A DNA stretch of 35,831 bases, taken from positions 1-35,831 of the forward strand of contig CAZOPF010000058.1 in assembly GCA_964581605.1 (NCBI GenBank), written 5' to 3'. This document shows positions 7,159-15,712 of the stretch, piece by piece. How positions within the stretch are numbered: position 1 is the stretch's first letter; every line of letters begins with the position of its first letter. The translations under genes and the position numbers were made by a program. Under the pieces are notes generated by a model, which did no database searches, was not told the origin of the DNA, and saw nothing but the letters and a program-made list of their open reading frames with translations. The stretch is from CAADGU01 sp964581605 (GTDB lineage: Bacteria; Chloroflexota; Anaerolineae; Promineifilales; Promineifilaceae).

Positions 7159-7297
7159 TCAATAAGCTCCCAGAAATGTATCCAACACCAAAATGTCAAG
7201 AAAGGGTTGTAGCCGGTTAAAGCCTTTGTCATTGGTCACAAAAGCGGTCGCCCCATTTACCAGTGCCGCTGCCACATCATTAACTGCTGGCTGATAT
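7159..7297 (-). pseudogene. C-terminal remnant of a VapC-like PIN toxin
   Basis: The minus strand reads GRYQPAVNDVAAALVNGATA then FVTNDKGFNRL and LVLDTFLGAY-stop. This is the last third of a PIN-domain RNase: the helix ending in NGATAFVTNDKGF carries the final acidic residues. The first two-thirds, with the leading catalytic acids and the start, are gone. The fragment begins inside the end of the antitoxin gene, so a deletion has joined them. Confidence 0.78.
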
Positions 7298-7537
7298 CTG
7301 CCGTGCTTTCCGTTGCTCGTTTAGATAGATTGTGGCCTCCACGCCTTGCCAGATTTCCCGGTGCAAACCGGCCAGATAAAGCACATAATCATTCGGCTCC
7401 GGCGCCAAAATGAGCAATCCATCCTGAACATCTACCAGCAAACGGTCCCCGGCCTGAATGTTCAATTCCTGACGGGCACGGCTGGGCAGCGAAATCTGGT
7501 AACGCGGGCTGGCTTTGACGGTTGTTGGTTCGGGCAT
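7280..7537 (-). CDS. AbrB/VapB-type antitoxin, C-terminus probably altered
   Basis: This 85-residue protein has an N-terminal AbrB DNA-binding hairpin: VKASPRYQISLPSRARQELN, then IQAGDRLLVDVQDGLLILA. The C-terminal part (LAGLHREIWQGVEATIYLNE) is of the toxin-binding type. The last residues RQISASS run into the toxin remnant, so the natural end was probably cut by the same deletion that removed most of the PIN gene. The DNA-binding half looks intact, so it may still bind its operator. It starts at ATG 7537. Confidence 0.85.
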   Translation of the reverse strand: MPEPTTVKASPRYQISLPSRARQELNIQAGDRLLVDVQDGLLILAPEPNDYVLYLAGLHREIWQGVEATIYLNEQRKARQISASS

Positions 7538-7659
7538 GATCTACCCCACAAAGCAAATTTAGAAATCTGCCTTGCATTTTAGCGGAAAGGAGGATGTCAG
7601 GCGAGAAAGAACACGGCCGCACGCCATGAAACAATCACTTAGTGATCGTTTGCAAATAA

Positions 7660-7727
7660 GTTAGCGATTGGGTAATTGGGTAATTAAGTAATTGAAGCGG
7701 CTAATTACCAAATTACTCAATTACATA
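7660..7727. repeat. Inverted 8-bp-period intergenic repeat
   Basis: Units of GGTAATTG type (about 8 bp) on the left face TAATTACCAAATTACTCAAT on the right, around a short GAAGCGG centre. The unit matches the repeat at the right window edge (35785-35831). Confidence 0.85.
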
Positions 7728-7742
7728 ATGACTGCGCGGTTA

Positions 7743-7797
7743 CTTAGTTCGTAATCAACAGCGTGGGCTGCCCATTGTGCTTCAAAAGGGGGTTTTG
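7743..7797 (-). pseudogene. Possible fragment of a C39-like peptidase
   Basis: The minus strand reads PFEAQWAAHAV, near the LEARWAAHAVV of the C39 peptidase at 3899-4333, and in another frame LLITN-stop, near its LLITK end. On the DNA, GTGGGCTGCCCAT plus GCTTCAA is shared. It looks like a copy with the part between the catalytic His and the stop deleted. An 88-codon open frame (7721-7987) covers it but has no other recognisable content, and I do not support it as a gene. Confidence 0.45.
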
Positions 7798-7904
7798 GCC
7801 GATATTGACGGGTTGGAGGTGGGTGATTATAGTTTATGGTCGGTGCGTGATGAAGTTTAGTAATGGCCGATAATGGGTGTGCCGGTGCTGTGCTGTACCA
7901 TTTT

Positions 7905-7931
7905 GGAGCGCGGACAGCTTGCCCGCGCTCC
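7905..7931. repeat. GC-rich intergenic hairpin
   Basis: GGAGCGCGG (7905-7913) pairs perfectly with CCGCGCTCC (7923-7931) over a 9-nt loop. There is no T-run on either side, so a terminator role is doubtful. The rest of the 500-bp gap 7538-8037 holds only the repeats listed and the C39-like fragment. Confidence 0.7.
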
Positions 7932-8003
7932 AACAGGGAACTTATTTCTGGACGCTCGCTTAACAATTGTTGTAAAGGTGTCAACATATTTCGGGACTTG
8001 ACA

Positions 8004-8037
8004 ATCAGTACTGGTTACTGATAACCGATTACCGACC
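8004..8037. repeat. Degenerate repeat abutting the permease start codon
   Basis: Units like GGTTACTGATAACCGATTACCGACC, degenerate and about 7-8 bp, run directly into the ATG at 8038. They resemble the GTAATC-type units at 9748 and 13862. No ribosome site is visible between the repeat and the ATG. Confidence 0.5.
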
Positions 8038-9747
8038 ATGAACGATCTCACCATTAACGGCCGTACCCAACTCAACACCCTCTGGCGACTGCGGGGCAAG
8101 CTGACCTGGCGGCAGTTTGGCCGGGAACGGGGGCGTATTGTGGGAGCGGCGTTTGTTATTTTCTTTTTTGGGCCCATGATTTTGGCGGCGGCATTTGGCA
8201 CGGCCGTAGGCTACCGCCGCCTGCCCGACCAATGGCCTACCGCCCTACTTGGCGGCGTGCTGACCCTGCTCTGGATTATCTGGCTCGTCTTCCCCATCAT
8301 CTTTGCCTCCATCAACGAAGGGGCCGATATTACCCTGCTGATGATCTACCCCATCCAGCGGCGTACCCTCATTGCCAGTGTGCTGTTGGGCACACTGTTC
8401 GATTACCCCACCTACCTGATGCTGCCGTTGTTCCTGGCGATTTTTGTGGGTTTTGGGCTGACGTTCAGCCTCACGGCCGTCATCGTTCTCATCGCCCTGG
8501 TGTTGAGCTATGGGCATCTGGTGATGATTGGGCAGTTTGTGGGCACGGCCGTGGGCGGCATCATGCAAAGCCGCCGTTTACGCGATGTGGTCATCGTGGT
8601 GGCCTCTACGATAGGTGGGTTGTGCTACTTTATCAACATCGGTATCCAACGGCTCATTGGCGATCTCTTTAGCGACATGAGCGAAGAGCAGGCCCAGGCC
8701 ATGTTGCAATGGCAGCCGCTGGACGCCTTGCAATGGCTGCCTCCTGGCGCAACCGCCAAAGCCATTGAACGATCCGTAAACGGTGATTGGTTGGCTTCTT
8801 TATTCTGGCTGCTGTACTCATTAGCCTGGCTGGTACTCATCACCTGGGTCTGGTACAAACTGCTGGTGCGCCTGACCACCGGTGAAGGCTACCTGCTCTT
8901 CACCCGCCCCCGCGCGGAAGCCCACCAGAGAGCGCAAAAAACGGAAAAACGGGAACGCAACTGGCTGGGCTGGCTGCCAGATGATGTGGCGCTGCTGGTC
9001 GCCAACGAGTTCAAATCGGTCTGGCGCATCCCCCAACGGCGGGTGGGGATCATCCAGGGGGTCCTGATGCCCCTTTTTTTTATGGGTGCATTTTTCTTTA
9101 GCGGCGATGCTGGCCGCTCCAGTTTTAGCGGTGGCGTACCGTCTGGTACTGGACTGGGGCTGCCGCTGTATGCTCTCTTTTTGTTTTGGGCGAACACCCA
9201 AAATATGTTGGCCTGGGAGGGGCGTGGCCTGCCCGCGCTGCTACTCTCGCCGGTACGCCGCGAACGCATTTTCTGGGCCAAAGGGGGAGCGTTATATGTG
9301 GTAACGCTGCTGCCGCTGCTCTTTTTTGGCGGTTTGCTTATCTTTATGCAACAGAATTGGGTCAGCGTGGCCGGGGTGTTGACCGCTTTTGTGATGGGAG
9401 TAACGACGGTGGCGGTCACGGCCGTCTCCTCTGTTCTCTTTCCCATTCCCATTGCCCTGGAATCCCGGCGCAATCGGGGCCTCTTCCAATCCGGCGGCGA
9501 CTCCAAAACCGGCTGTGCTTACATCACGCTGGTGCCTCTCGCTGTCCTCATTTTTAGTCTGCCGACGGTACTGCCATTGGGGTTGGCCTATGGTTTTGAA
9601 CTACCCTGGCTGGCGTTTGTGGGGCTGGTGTTTAGTCTGGCCTACGCCGTGGTTATCTTTTGGGGCGGCTGCCGTATGGCCGGGAATTTGCTGTTGGCGC
9701 GGGAGCCGGAATTGGTGGCGAAGATGAAGCTGCCGGACGAAGCGTGA
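8038..9747 (+). CDS. ABC-type exporter permease, multi-spanning
   Basis: This 569-residue protein has about 12 hydrophobic segments in two sets (residues about 35-270 and 340-560), joined by a hydrophilic loop with a lysine/arginine-rich stretch (RAEAHQRAQKTEKRERN). The pattern of long interior helices, NEFKSVWRIPQRR before a membrane block, and LLSPVRRERIFWAKG after it fits the ABC-2-like exporter permeases. The substrate is unknown. No ATPase gene is next to it, so its ATP-binding partner must lie elsewhere. The ATG at 8038 has a poor ribosome site because a repeat abuts it. The gene is convergent with the methyltransferase gene. Confidence 0.78.
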   Translation: MNDLTINGRTQLNTLWRLRGKLTWRQFGRERGRIVGAAFVIFFFGPMILAAAFGTAVGYRRLPDQWPTALLGGVLTLLWIIWLVFPIIFASINEGADITLLMIYPIQRRTLIASVLLGTLFDYPTYLMLPLFLAIFVGFGLTFSLTAVIVLIALVLSYGHLVMIGQFVGTAVGGIMQSRRLRDVVIVVASTIGGLCYFINIGIQRLIGDLFSDMSEEQAQAMLQWQPLDALQWLPPGATAKAIERSVNGDWLASLFWLLYSLAWLVLITWVWYKLLVRLTTGEGYLLFTRPRAEAHQRAQKTEKRERNWLGWLPDDVALLVANEFKSVWRIPQRRVGIIQGVLMPLFFMGAFFFSGDAGRSSFSGGVPSGTGLGLPLYALFLFWANTQNMLAWEGRGLPALLLSPVRRERIFWAKGGALYVVTLLPLLFFGGLLIFMQQNWVSVAGVLTAFVMGVTTVAVTAVSSVLFPIPIALESRRNRGLFQSGGDSKTGCAYITLVPLAVLIFSLPTVLPLGLAYGFELPWLAFVGLVFSLAYAVVIFWGGCRMAGNLLLAREPELVAKMKLPDEA

Positions 9748-9794
9748 TCCGTTATCGGTAATCCGTAATCGGTTCACGGATTATGGTTCACGAA
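9748..9794. repeat. GTAATCC-type repeat between convergent genes
   Basis: Degenerate 7-bp units (GGTAATC, CGTAATC) face GATTATGG and GAATTACGG, so the 47-bp spacer can fold on itself. It fills the space between the ends of the permease and methyltransferase genes and may terminate both. Confidence 0.7.
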
Positions 9795-11078
9795 TTACGG
9801 ACGGGGCCAATCTACCACAAACTTATGCCAGCAGCGGGTCACGGCCGTTTCCCCCCTCACATCTCTCTCCACCGGATACACCTGCACTCGCATCCCGGCT
9901 ATTCCGGGGCGTCCCGCCGCCTGCCAGGCGGCTGCATGTGCCTCTAATCGTTTCCCCACGGTAGTGTCTTCACCATATACCTGATAACCGAGGATAAAGG
10001 TTTCTGGTTCACCCGCTTCCGGCTCAACTGGGGCGGGTTGGTGAGGTTGGCGCACATAAAAAGCCATGCCATCTTCGGTCACGATACCATTGGTGATGCG
10101 CCAGGGGTTTGGGCCGTCTATCTTCAATAGCGTGGGAATAGCGTCCGCTGTCGCGGCCGTGCCGCCCGCGTCCAGCAAGACCAGATCGGGTTCACGCAGC
10201 GCCAGCCACAGCATAAGGCTGCGCCACACCTCGCGTGGAGTCACCACCAGGTTCGTCGTCCCTTCGGCCGTGGGGTTAGCCAACCAGTCGCGTATCTGGC
10301 TGGCATCCAATTGGCGGGGTTGGGCACTGTGGGTTTCGTAATGCAGGAAAATGTCTGGTTCGTCGTTCAACGGCAGGGTCACGCCTGGCCCGGCCTGGGG
10401 GCCGCGCAATGCCATAAAACCACACGATTGGATGGAAACACTGACCAGGTAGTCGTCGGTGCGGTCAAAGGCGATGGCGTATTGCGGGCCGTTGAGGGAG
10501 AGGGGGAGCAGGATACGGCCGTCTGGCTTCAATTGTGCCAGCCAGGCCGGGCTTATCTCCCAACCGCCGACAGTGAGGATGATGCGGTCATACGGGGCGT
10601 GGGCCGCGTAGCCATCCATGCCATCACCGCAGACGATGGTCACGTTGGTGCAGCCAACGGCCGCCAGATGTTCCTGGGCGGCAGCCACAATGTCGGCGTC
10701 AATATCTACGGCCGTGACCCGCCCCTTGTCCCCCACCAGATGCCCCAGTAACGCCGCGTTGTAACCTGTGCCCGCCCCCACTTCCAGCACGTGCTGGCCC
10801 GGCTGCAAATCCAGTTGTTCCAACATGATTGCCATGATCGCCGGTTGAGAGGAGGAGGAAATGGCACGGCCGTCTTCAGCAAAATGAGTGGGAATGGCCT
10901 CATCCCTGTAAACCTCTTCCGGCGGTGTATCCGGCAAAAAGGGGTGGCGCGGTACGGCACGAAAGGCCGCTTCCACCCGTTCCGATTGGATGCTCTCATT
11001 CTCAAGCAGCAGGTCCACCAGGGCTTGCTGGCGAGCGGCAATATCCAGGGGAGGTTGGGGCGGTACGGCCGTAGACAT
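9795..11078 (-). CDS. PCMT-like SAM-dependent methyltransferase
   Basis: This 427-residue protein has an N-terminal protein-L-isoaspartate O-methyltransferase domain (about 15-220). Its front motif is RAISSSSQPAIM. SAM motif I is VLEVGAGTGYNAAL (97-110), and a later block reads YDRIILTVGGWEI and GRILLPL. About 200 further residues follow, unlike the roughly 210-residue classical Pcm. The extension is found in actinobacterial and chloroflexi PCMT-like enzymes and its role is unknown. The usual reaction is methylation of damaged Asp/isoAsp residues; for this long form the true substrate is uncertain. It starts 12 nt past the corrected stop of the protease gene on the same strand, so it is probably co-transcribed with it. 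Confidence 0.85.
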   Translation of the reverse strand: MSTAVPPQPPLDIAARQQALVDLLLENESIQSERVEAAFRAVPRHPFLPDTPPEEVYRDEAIPTHFAEDGRAISSSSQPAIMAIMLEQLDLQPGQHVLEVGAGTGYNAALLGHLVGDKGRVTAVDIDADIVAAAQEHLAAVGCTNVTIVCGDGMDGYAAHAPYDRIILTVGGWEISPAWLAQLKPDGRILLPLSLNGPQYAIAFDRTDDYLVSVSIQSCGFMALRGPQAGPGVTLPLNDEPDIFLHYETHSAQPRQLDASQIRDWLANPTAEGTTNLVVTPREVWRSLMLWLALREPDLVLLDAGGTAATADAIPTLLKIDGPNPWRITNGIVTEDGMAFYVRQPHQPAPVEPEAGEPETFILGYQVYGEDTTVGKRLEAHAAAWQAAGRPGIAGMRVQVYPVERDVRGETAVTRCWHKFVVDWPRP

Positions 11079-11090
11079 GAAAACCTCTAA

Positions 11091-13810
11091 CTACTCCTCT
11101 TTTATCACAACTGGCAAATAAATCCAGAATGTGGGTGGTGGTGGAGTAGCCGTCGGCGTGGCTGATGGCGTAAATGTACCAGTTGGTGTAGGCGTGGCCG
11201 ATGGCGTAGCTGTGAAGGTAGGCGTGGGTGTAAGCGAGCCAGTCGGTGTGGGGGTAGGTGTGAAGGTGTTGGTTGGCGTGGGTGTAAGCGAGCCGGTCGG
11301 CGTGGGCGTAGGCGTGAAAGTGTCAGTTGNNNNNNNNNNNNNNNNNNNNNNNNNNNNNNNNNNNNNNNNNNNNNNNNNNNNNNNNNNNNNNNNNNNNNNN
11401 NNNNNNNNNNNNNNNNNNNNNNNNNNNNNGGCGTGGGTGTAAGCGAGCCGGTCGGCGTGGGCGTAGGCGTGAAAGTGTCAGTTGGCGTCGGTGTCAATGA
11501 ACCGGTAGGGGTTGGCGTAGGGGTGTTTGTGGGCGTTGGCGTCCAGGTGGGTGTGTTGCTTGGGGTTGGCGTAAAAGTGGGTGTGTTCGATGGTGTGGGC
11601 GTGAAGGTCGCCGTTGGGGTGTTGGATGGCGTAGGTGTATTTGTTGGTGTGGGCGTGGGCAATGTGCTGTCAGTCAATGGGCCAGCGACAACCAGGGCAT
11701 AGGGCTGGGAAGCGATGGGCACGTTAAAGCCGTTTACGCTGACCTGGTATGTGCCAAGGGGCGGATTGTTGATGATGATGCCTTCGACATTGTTCAGCCG
11801 GTCGCCGGTAGGGATATTGTTGCCGTAGTAGGTGGCACCACCAGGGCCGGTGACAACCAGGTCTAAGTCGTTGACCAGTTGTGTGCTGGCTGACAGGGAG
11901 GCGGGTGGATCTGTCCAGACGAGCATAATGCGCAGCGGTTGGGTGGTGGTGAGGACCTGCAACGGCCGTAGCGCCGTATGGTTGTAAGTCACGCTCTGCC
12001 CCGTACTGATGCCCGTGGTGTGGTCATCAAACCAGAGCAGGTAATGGGGCGGCGGGCTGACGAAACCGAGGCTGGCCCGCCCCCACCCGGCCACACTGTT
12101 TGGCCGGGCGTACGGAATTTCCTGGGTTGCACCCGTACCATATTGGCCGGGGGCCATATCTTCGGTGGTGTTGAGCAGGGTCGCTTTGACCAGGGCGGCG
12201 CTGGGATTGGCCGCGCCTTGCCCGGTGAGCCATTCACGCGCTAATGTGCCCATGCCTGCCGTCAGCGGCGTGGCCATGGAGGTGCCGCCGGAATAGACGT
12301 AGTGGGTATTGGTTTGGTGTACTCCCCACAATGTACCCGCTGCCGGGTCATGGGAACGGTTGGAGACGATGTTTGTACCGGGGGCGGTGATGTCCGGTTT
12401 GCTACGGCCGTCGTCCGTTGGCCCCCGTGAGGAAAAAGCGGCCATACCGTTGATGTTGTTGGCAATAATGTCAGAGGCTATCGGCTCAGTTAAAAAGCAT
12501 AAACTGATCAATATCCAGGGATAACCCATCAAAGGCCCTTCATTTTTATTACTTTCAGAAGCGCCGACAGTGATCACGTTTTTGGCTGTGGCGGGCGAAA
12601 GGAGGGAGTCGGGGTCAACGACGCCATCGCCTCCTGTGCAAAAGCCGAAGACGCCGGGAGTGCCATCCGCGCCGGAGTTGCCAGCAGCGGCGAAGATCGT
12701 CATGTCGGGGTGATCCCAGAGGAATTGGTCGGTGCGTTGAGCGCCGTAGGGATAGCCGCCGTACATGGCTTCGGTGTCGGTGATGGGGCCGGTAACGTCG
12801 CCCCAACTGTTGCTGTGCAGACGGGCATTGCTGCCATATGCCTGGTCAAACAGGGTGTAATAATCATCGGGGATGCCGATGATGGCCCCGTTGACGTCCA
12901 CTTCAAAACCTTGAATGACCAGACCCGCTTCCGGGGCAACACCGGCAAAGGAGTTGGTGTAGTTGCCGGGGGTGGCCCCGGATTGTATACCGGAACCGGC
13001 GGCGGAACCGGCGACATGAGTGCCGTGCCCGTGCTGATCGCCCCAGTCGCCGCCGGGGGCGAGGATGTGGGTAGCCACAATGCGCCCGCTGAAGTCGGGG
13101 CTGAGGGTGGCGATGTTGCCAGTATCCAGGCCAGAGTCGGTAATGGCTAAAATTTGCCCATTGCCATAGAGGGGGGTGGTTTGCCAGACGGTGTTGACGT
13201 CCATGATGGTACGGCCGTAATCATTGAGCAGGTTGGGTTGCGTATAGGGTTCGATCCAGCGCACGGCCGTCAGTTCGGCGATCTGTAATAGCTGTGCCTG
13301 GGTTATAGGTTTGGTCGTGTCAAAGGGCAGCATCGCCAGCGATAACGCCAGTTGGCCGCTGTCGTCAGGCCAGCCGGTGATGCGCACCGGGCCGACGGCT
13401 GTGCCCTGGTCTACGGCCCGCAGCAGGGCAGGCGCCATTTTGTCCGCCAGGGTGAAGGGGGTACGGCCGTAAACGTGAGGCAATACCGCCGCCGCATTGA
13501 GCTGGTCATCTGTGCCCCGCACCAGATAGGCATAGTCCGGCAGGTATTCCAGGATGGTGACGCCGGTCTGTTCCAGACTGTTTTTGTTGGCGGGGGTGAT
13601 GGGGCCACGAAATTGAATGATGGCATAAGGGCCGGGGGCCGGAGTGCCTGGCCCCAGGGTTTGGGCGGTGAGGTCTTGGGCGTCAAACACCCCACGATGC
13701 AAACGAAGTTGCGGGACAGTGGATTGCTCGGCAGCACGTGTGGATAAAACGGCGATCACCAGGATGGTGGCGAGTACAACAAAAGTGACTAGGGGTGTTT
13801 TGGTTTTCAT
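11091..13810 (-). CDS. Secreted subtilisin-like (S8) serine protease with Thr/Pro repeat stalk
   Basis: The signal peptide is MKTKTPLVTFVVLATILVIA. An inhibitor-like propeptide follows, then the S8 catalytic domain with Asp225 (LAITDSGLDTG), His265 (GHGTHVAGS) and Ser511 (GGTSMATP). A beta domain comes next (LRIMLVWTDPPASL, VNDLDLVVTG), and then a long Thr/Pro repeat stalk. I chose ATG 13810 because GGAGG lies just before it; the longer frame from 13927 reads through intergenic repeat. The stalk holds a 100-N gap. Past the gap the correct frame is the one reading TPTPTPTGSLTPTPT and ending PPPPTFWIYLPVVIKEE-stop at 11091-11093; the frame continuing at 11105 is an artefact of gap length. The short hydrophobic tail may hold it at the cell surface. 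Confidence 0.9.
11221..11483 (-). repeat. 54-bp tandem repeats coding an 18-residue Thr/Pro unit
   Basis: Copies at 11221-11274 (variant), 11275-11328 and 11430-11483 encode the unit DTFTPTPTPTGSLTPTPT. The copies on the two sides of the N gap are identical over 54 bp. Further shorter repeats of the same style continue to about 11670. Confidence 0.9.
11330..11429. other. Assembly gap of 100 N
   Basis: Exactly 100 N lie inside the tandem repeat of the protease stalk. Because the flanks are in-phase copies of a 54-bp unit, the true gap should be a multiple of 54 minus 1 (53, 107, and so on), not 100. Confidence 0.95.
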
Positions 13811-13861
13811 ACGCCTGCCTCCGGTGTTTATGGTGGCGATTGCCAGGGGCAGAGGCAATGG

Positions 13862-13926
13862 TAAATAGGTAATCCGTAATCCGATTACGGGGCGCGGATT
13901 ACGGGTTACGGATGACGCCTCACGCA
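13862..13926. repeat. GTAATCC heptamer inverted repeat between SDR and protease genes
   Basis: GTAATCCGTAATCC (two 7-bp units) faces GGATTACGGGTTACGGAT around GATTACGGGGC. The whole forms a strong potential hairpin. It fills most of the spacer between the SDR stop and the true protease start. Confidence 0.9.
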
Positions 13927-14643
13927 TTACGAACGGCCGTACACCGGTACGGCCGCGCCTGTGATAGCCTGCGCCCCACTAGAAGCTAAAAAGAGCATCA
14001 CATCAGCCAGCGCTTCAGGGGCCACCCATCTGGCAAAGTTAGCGTGGGGCATGGCAGCACGGTTTTGCGGGGTGTCTATGGTGCCAGGCAGGATGCAGTT
14101 GACAGTGATACCGTGCTCTTTCAGCTCGGCGGCCATGCTTTCCGTCAGGCGGATGACGGCGCTTTTGGAGACGGTGTAGGCGGCCATGTTGGCCTTGCCT
14201 TCCAGGGCGGCACGGGCGGCGATGTTGATGATTTTGCCGCTGCCCTGCGCCAGCATGTGGGGGATGATGGCCTTGCTAACCAGGAAGACGGAGCGGGCGT
14301 TGAGGTTGAGCATGAACTCCCAATCGGCAAGCGGCGTTTCGTGAACGGCCGTGCCCATTTTGAAACCTCCCGCAATGTTGCACAGGATGTCTACACGGCC
14401 GTAACGGTTCAGCACAGCGGTGGTCATGTGGGTGGCGACGGCCGTTTCGTCCGTTACATCCACCCCGCCCACCAACAAAACGCGCTCCTGGTCTAAATCA
14501 CCAAATAGCTGCGGCAGACGGTCATCCCGGTTATCCACCAGCGCCAATGCCGCGCCTGCTTCATAAAACGCGCGGGCCACTGCTGCGCCCAGGTTGCCCG
14601 CCGCCCCGGTGATTAGAACAACCTGCTTGGTATAATCAAACAT
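13927..14643 (-). CDS. Short-chain dehydrogenase/reductase (SDR)
   Basis: This 238-residue Rossmann enzyme has a cofactor motif TGAAGNLGAAVA (about 12-23), then VDVTD, NIAGGF (the NAG-type motif) and YTVSK with the active Tyr and Lys. The usual catalytic Ser, 13 residues before the Tyr, is Ala here (NIAARAAL). Its absence suggests either a subfamily habit or altered chemistry. An NAD(P)-dependent oxidoreductase role is likely; the substrate is unknown. I chose ATG 14643 because AATGGAGG lies 5 nt before it; ATG 14655 would overlap that site. The gene precedes the protease and methyltransferase on the same strand. Confidence 0.9.
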   Translation of the reverse strand: MFDYTKQVVLITGAAGNLGAAVARAFYEAGAALALVDNRDDRLPQLFGDLDQERVLLVGGVDVTDETAVATHMTTAVLNRYGRVDILCNIAGGFKMGTAVHETPLADWEFMLNLNARSVFLVSKAIIPHMLAQGSGKIINIAARAALEGKANMAAYTVSKSAVIRLTESMAAELKEHGITVNCILPGTIDTPQNRAAMPHANFARWVAPEALADVMLFLASSGAQAITGAAVPVYGRS

Positions 14644-14689
14644 CACTACCTCCATTGGGTATCAGGATGTGTTAAAGTTAACAGGTGTT

Positions 14690-14716
14690 GTAACGCGATT
14701 TGCTAAATCGCGCTAC
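14690..14716 (+). promoter_or_regulatory. Hairpin just before the DUF5996 ribosome site
   Basis: GTAACGCGATTT (14690-14701) and AAATCGCGCTAC (14705-14716) form a 12-bp stem with one mismatch and a GCT loop. The stem ends next to the AAGGAG ribosome site (14718-14723). It could be a leader element, an operator, or one more dispersed hairpin repeat; a related short GCGATTTTAATCGC lies at 15627-15640. Confidence 0.6.
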
Positions 14717-14729
14717 CAAGGAGACAAAC

Positions 14730-15551
14730 ATGACCCTTTTCCCTTCTCTGGACGGCTTTGAACCCACCCGCCAGACCTTACATCTCTACAGCCAGGCCGT
14801 TGGCGTCATCCCCCGTGCCCACGGCATTGCCCACCCCCAATGGTGGCACATCAGCCTGAAAATCCGCCCCGATGGGTTAGCCACCGACAACATTCCCTTG
14901 CCTGGTGGCGGTATCCTCGGCCTGCGGCTGGATTTGCGCCAGCACCAGATTGTGCTGGAAACCAGCCAGGGCGATACGCGGTTGTTCGGTATGGCCGCCG
15001 GGCTGACGGGCACAGAGATGGGGGATATGGTGATCACGGCCGTTGCCGAATTTGGCCTCACCGCTGACTATGCCCGCGCCAAATTTGAGAATGACGAACC
15101 CCGCACCTACGACCCCGACCAGGCCCAACGCTACTTTGACCTGCTGGTGGAAATAGACCGCATCTTCAAAACCTACAAAACTACCCTTACCGGACAGACC
15201 GGCCCTGTGCAAGTGTGGCCGCACGGCTTCGACCTCGCCTTTGAATGGTTTAGCGGCCGTACCGTTACCCACGAAGAACACGGCAAAACACAAGAATACC
15301 CCGCCCAACTCAACCTCGGTTTCTACCCCGGCAATGCGGACACCCCCCCCTATTTCTACTCCAACCCTTTCCCCTTTGCTGCCGATGAACTGTTGGACAA
15401 ACCGTTGCCGCCCGGCGCCCGCTGGCACACCAATGGCTGGCAGGGCACGCTGCTGCCCTACGCCGTCCTGGTCAATGATGCTAACGCCGAAAAAAACCTG
15501 CGCGAATTTGCCCAGGCCGTCTATAACCTTACCGTGTCCACGTTGGTCTAA
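14730..15551 (+). CDS. DUF5996 family protein
   Basis: This 273-residue protein matches the DUF5996 layout. It begins with a helical block TRQTLHLYSQAVGVIPRAH, then HPQWWHISLKIRPDGL, a middle TYDPDQAQRYFDLLVEIDRI, and a conserved VWPHGFDLAFEWFSGR. A C-terminal GFYPGNADTPPYFYSNPFPF is followed by ARWHTNGWQGTLLPY. The family function is not known; the conserved His, Trp and Asp residues hint at a binding pocket. There is no signal peptide, so it is cytoplasmic. ATG 14730 is chosen over the upstream TTG because AAGGAG sits 7 nt before it. The gene stands alone between the divergent SDR gene and the Lon-like gene. Confidence 0.85.
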   Translation: MTLFPSLDGFEPTRQTLHLYSQAVGVIPRAHGIAHPQWWHISLKIRPDGLATDNIPLPGGGILGLRLDLRQHQIVLETSQGDTRLFGMAAGLTGTEMGDMVITAVAEFGLTADYARAKFENDEPRTYDPDQAQRYFDLLVEIDRIFKTYKTTLTGQTGPVQVWPHGFDLAFEWFSGRTVTHEEHGKTQEYPAQLNLGFYPGNADTPPYFYSNPFPFAADELLDKPLPPGARWHTNGWQGTLLPYAVLVNDANAEKNLREFAQAVYNLTVSTLV

Positions 15552-15583
15552 AGCAAAGCCGACTCTTCACCTGATGAAAGGTT

Positions 15584-15621
15584 GGCTGAAAACAGCCGGC
15601 GAAGGCCGACTTTTCTTTTTG
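15584..15621 (+). terminator. Possible terminator after the DUF5996 gene
   Basis: GGCTG (15584-15588) and CAGCC (15593-15597) form a short stem over AAAA, and a T-rich stretch TTTTCTTTTT follows at 15611-15620. The distance between stem and T-run (about 13 nt) is longer than usual, so the call is tentative. Confidence 0.35.
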
Positions 15622-15712
15622 TTGCCGCGATTTTAATCGCCGGGTTTGTGTTGCATAGATAGGGCGGTTGGGTGATACTTCCCTTTACCCAATTTTTGTA
15701 TCGGAGAGCAAA

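Noticed and set aside
7728..7858. Plus-strand frame reading RGLPIVLQKGVLADIDGLEV and GDYSLWSVRDEV-stop
   Set aside because: It looks protein-like but has no start codon, and the opposite strand of the same DNA matches the C39 peptidase. It could be the tail of an unknown gene; I cannot decide, so it is not annotated.
7721..7987. 88-codon minus-strand open frame as a gene
   Set aside because: It is made of intergenic hairpin and repeat plus a short C39-like piece, with no family match along the rest.
11131..11702. Plus-strand open frames rich in Val-Gly repeats
   Set aside because: They are the antisense of the Thr/Pro repeat stalk of the protease and follow its 54-bp and 12-bp periods.
13811..13927. 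N-terminal extension of the subtilisin-like protease by 39 codons
   Set aside because: It reads through the GTAATCC repeat; the next ATG has a GGAGG site and starts a proper signal peptide.
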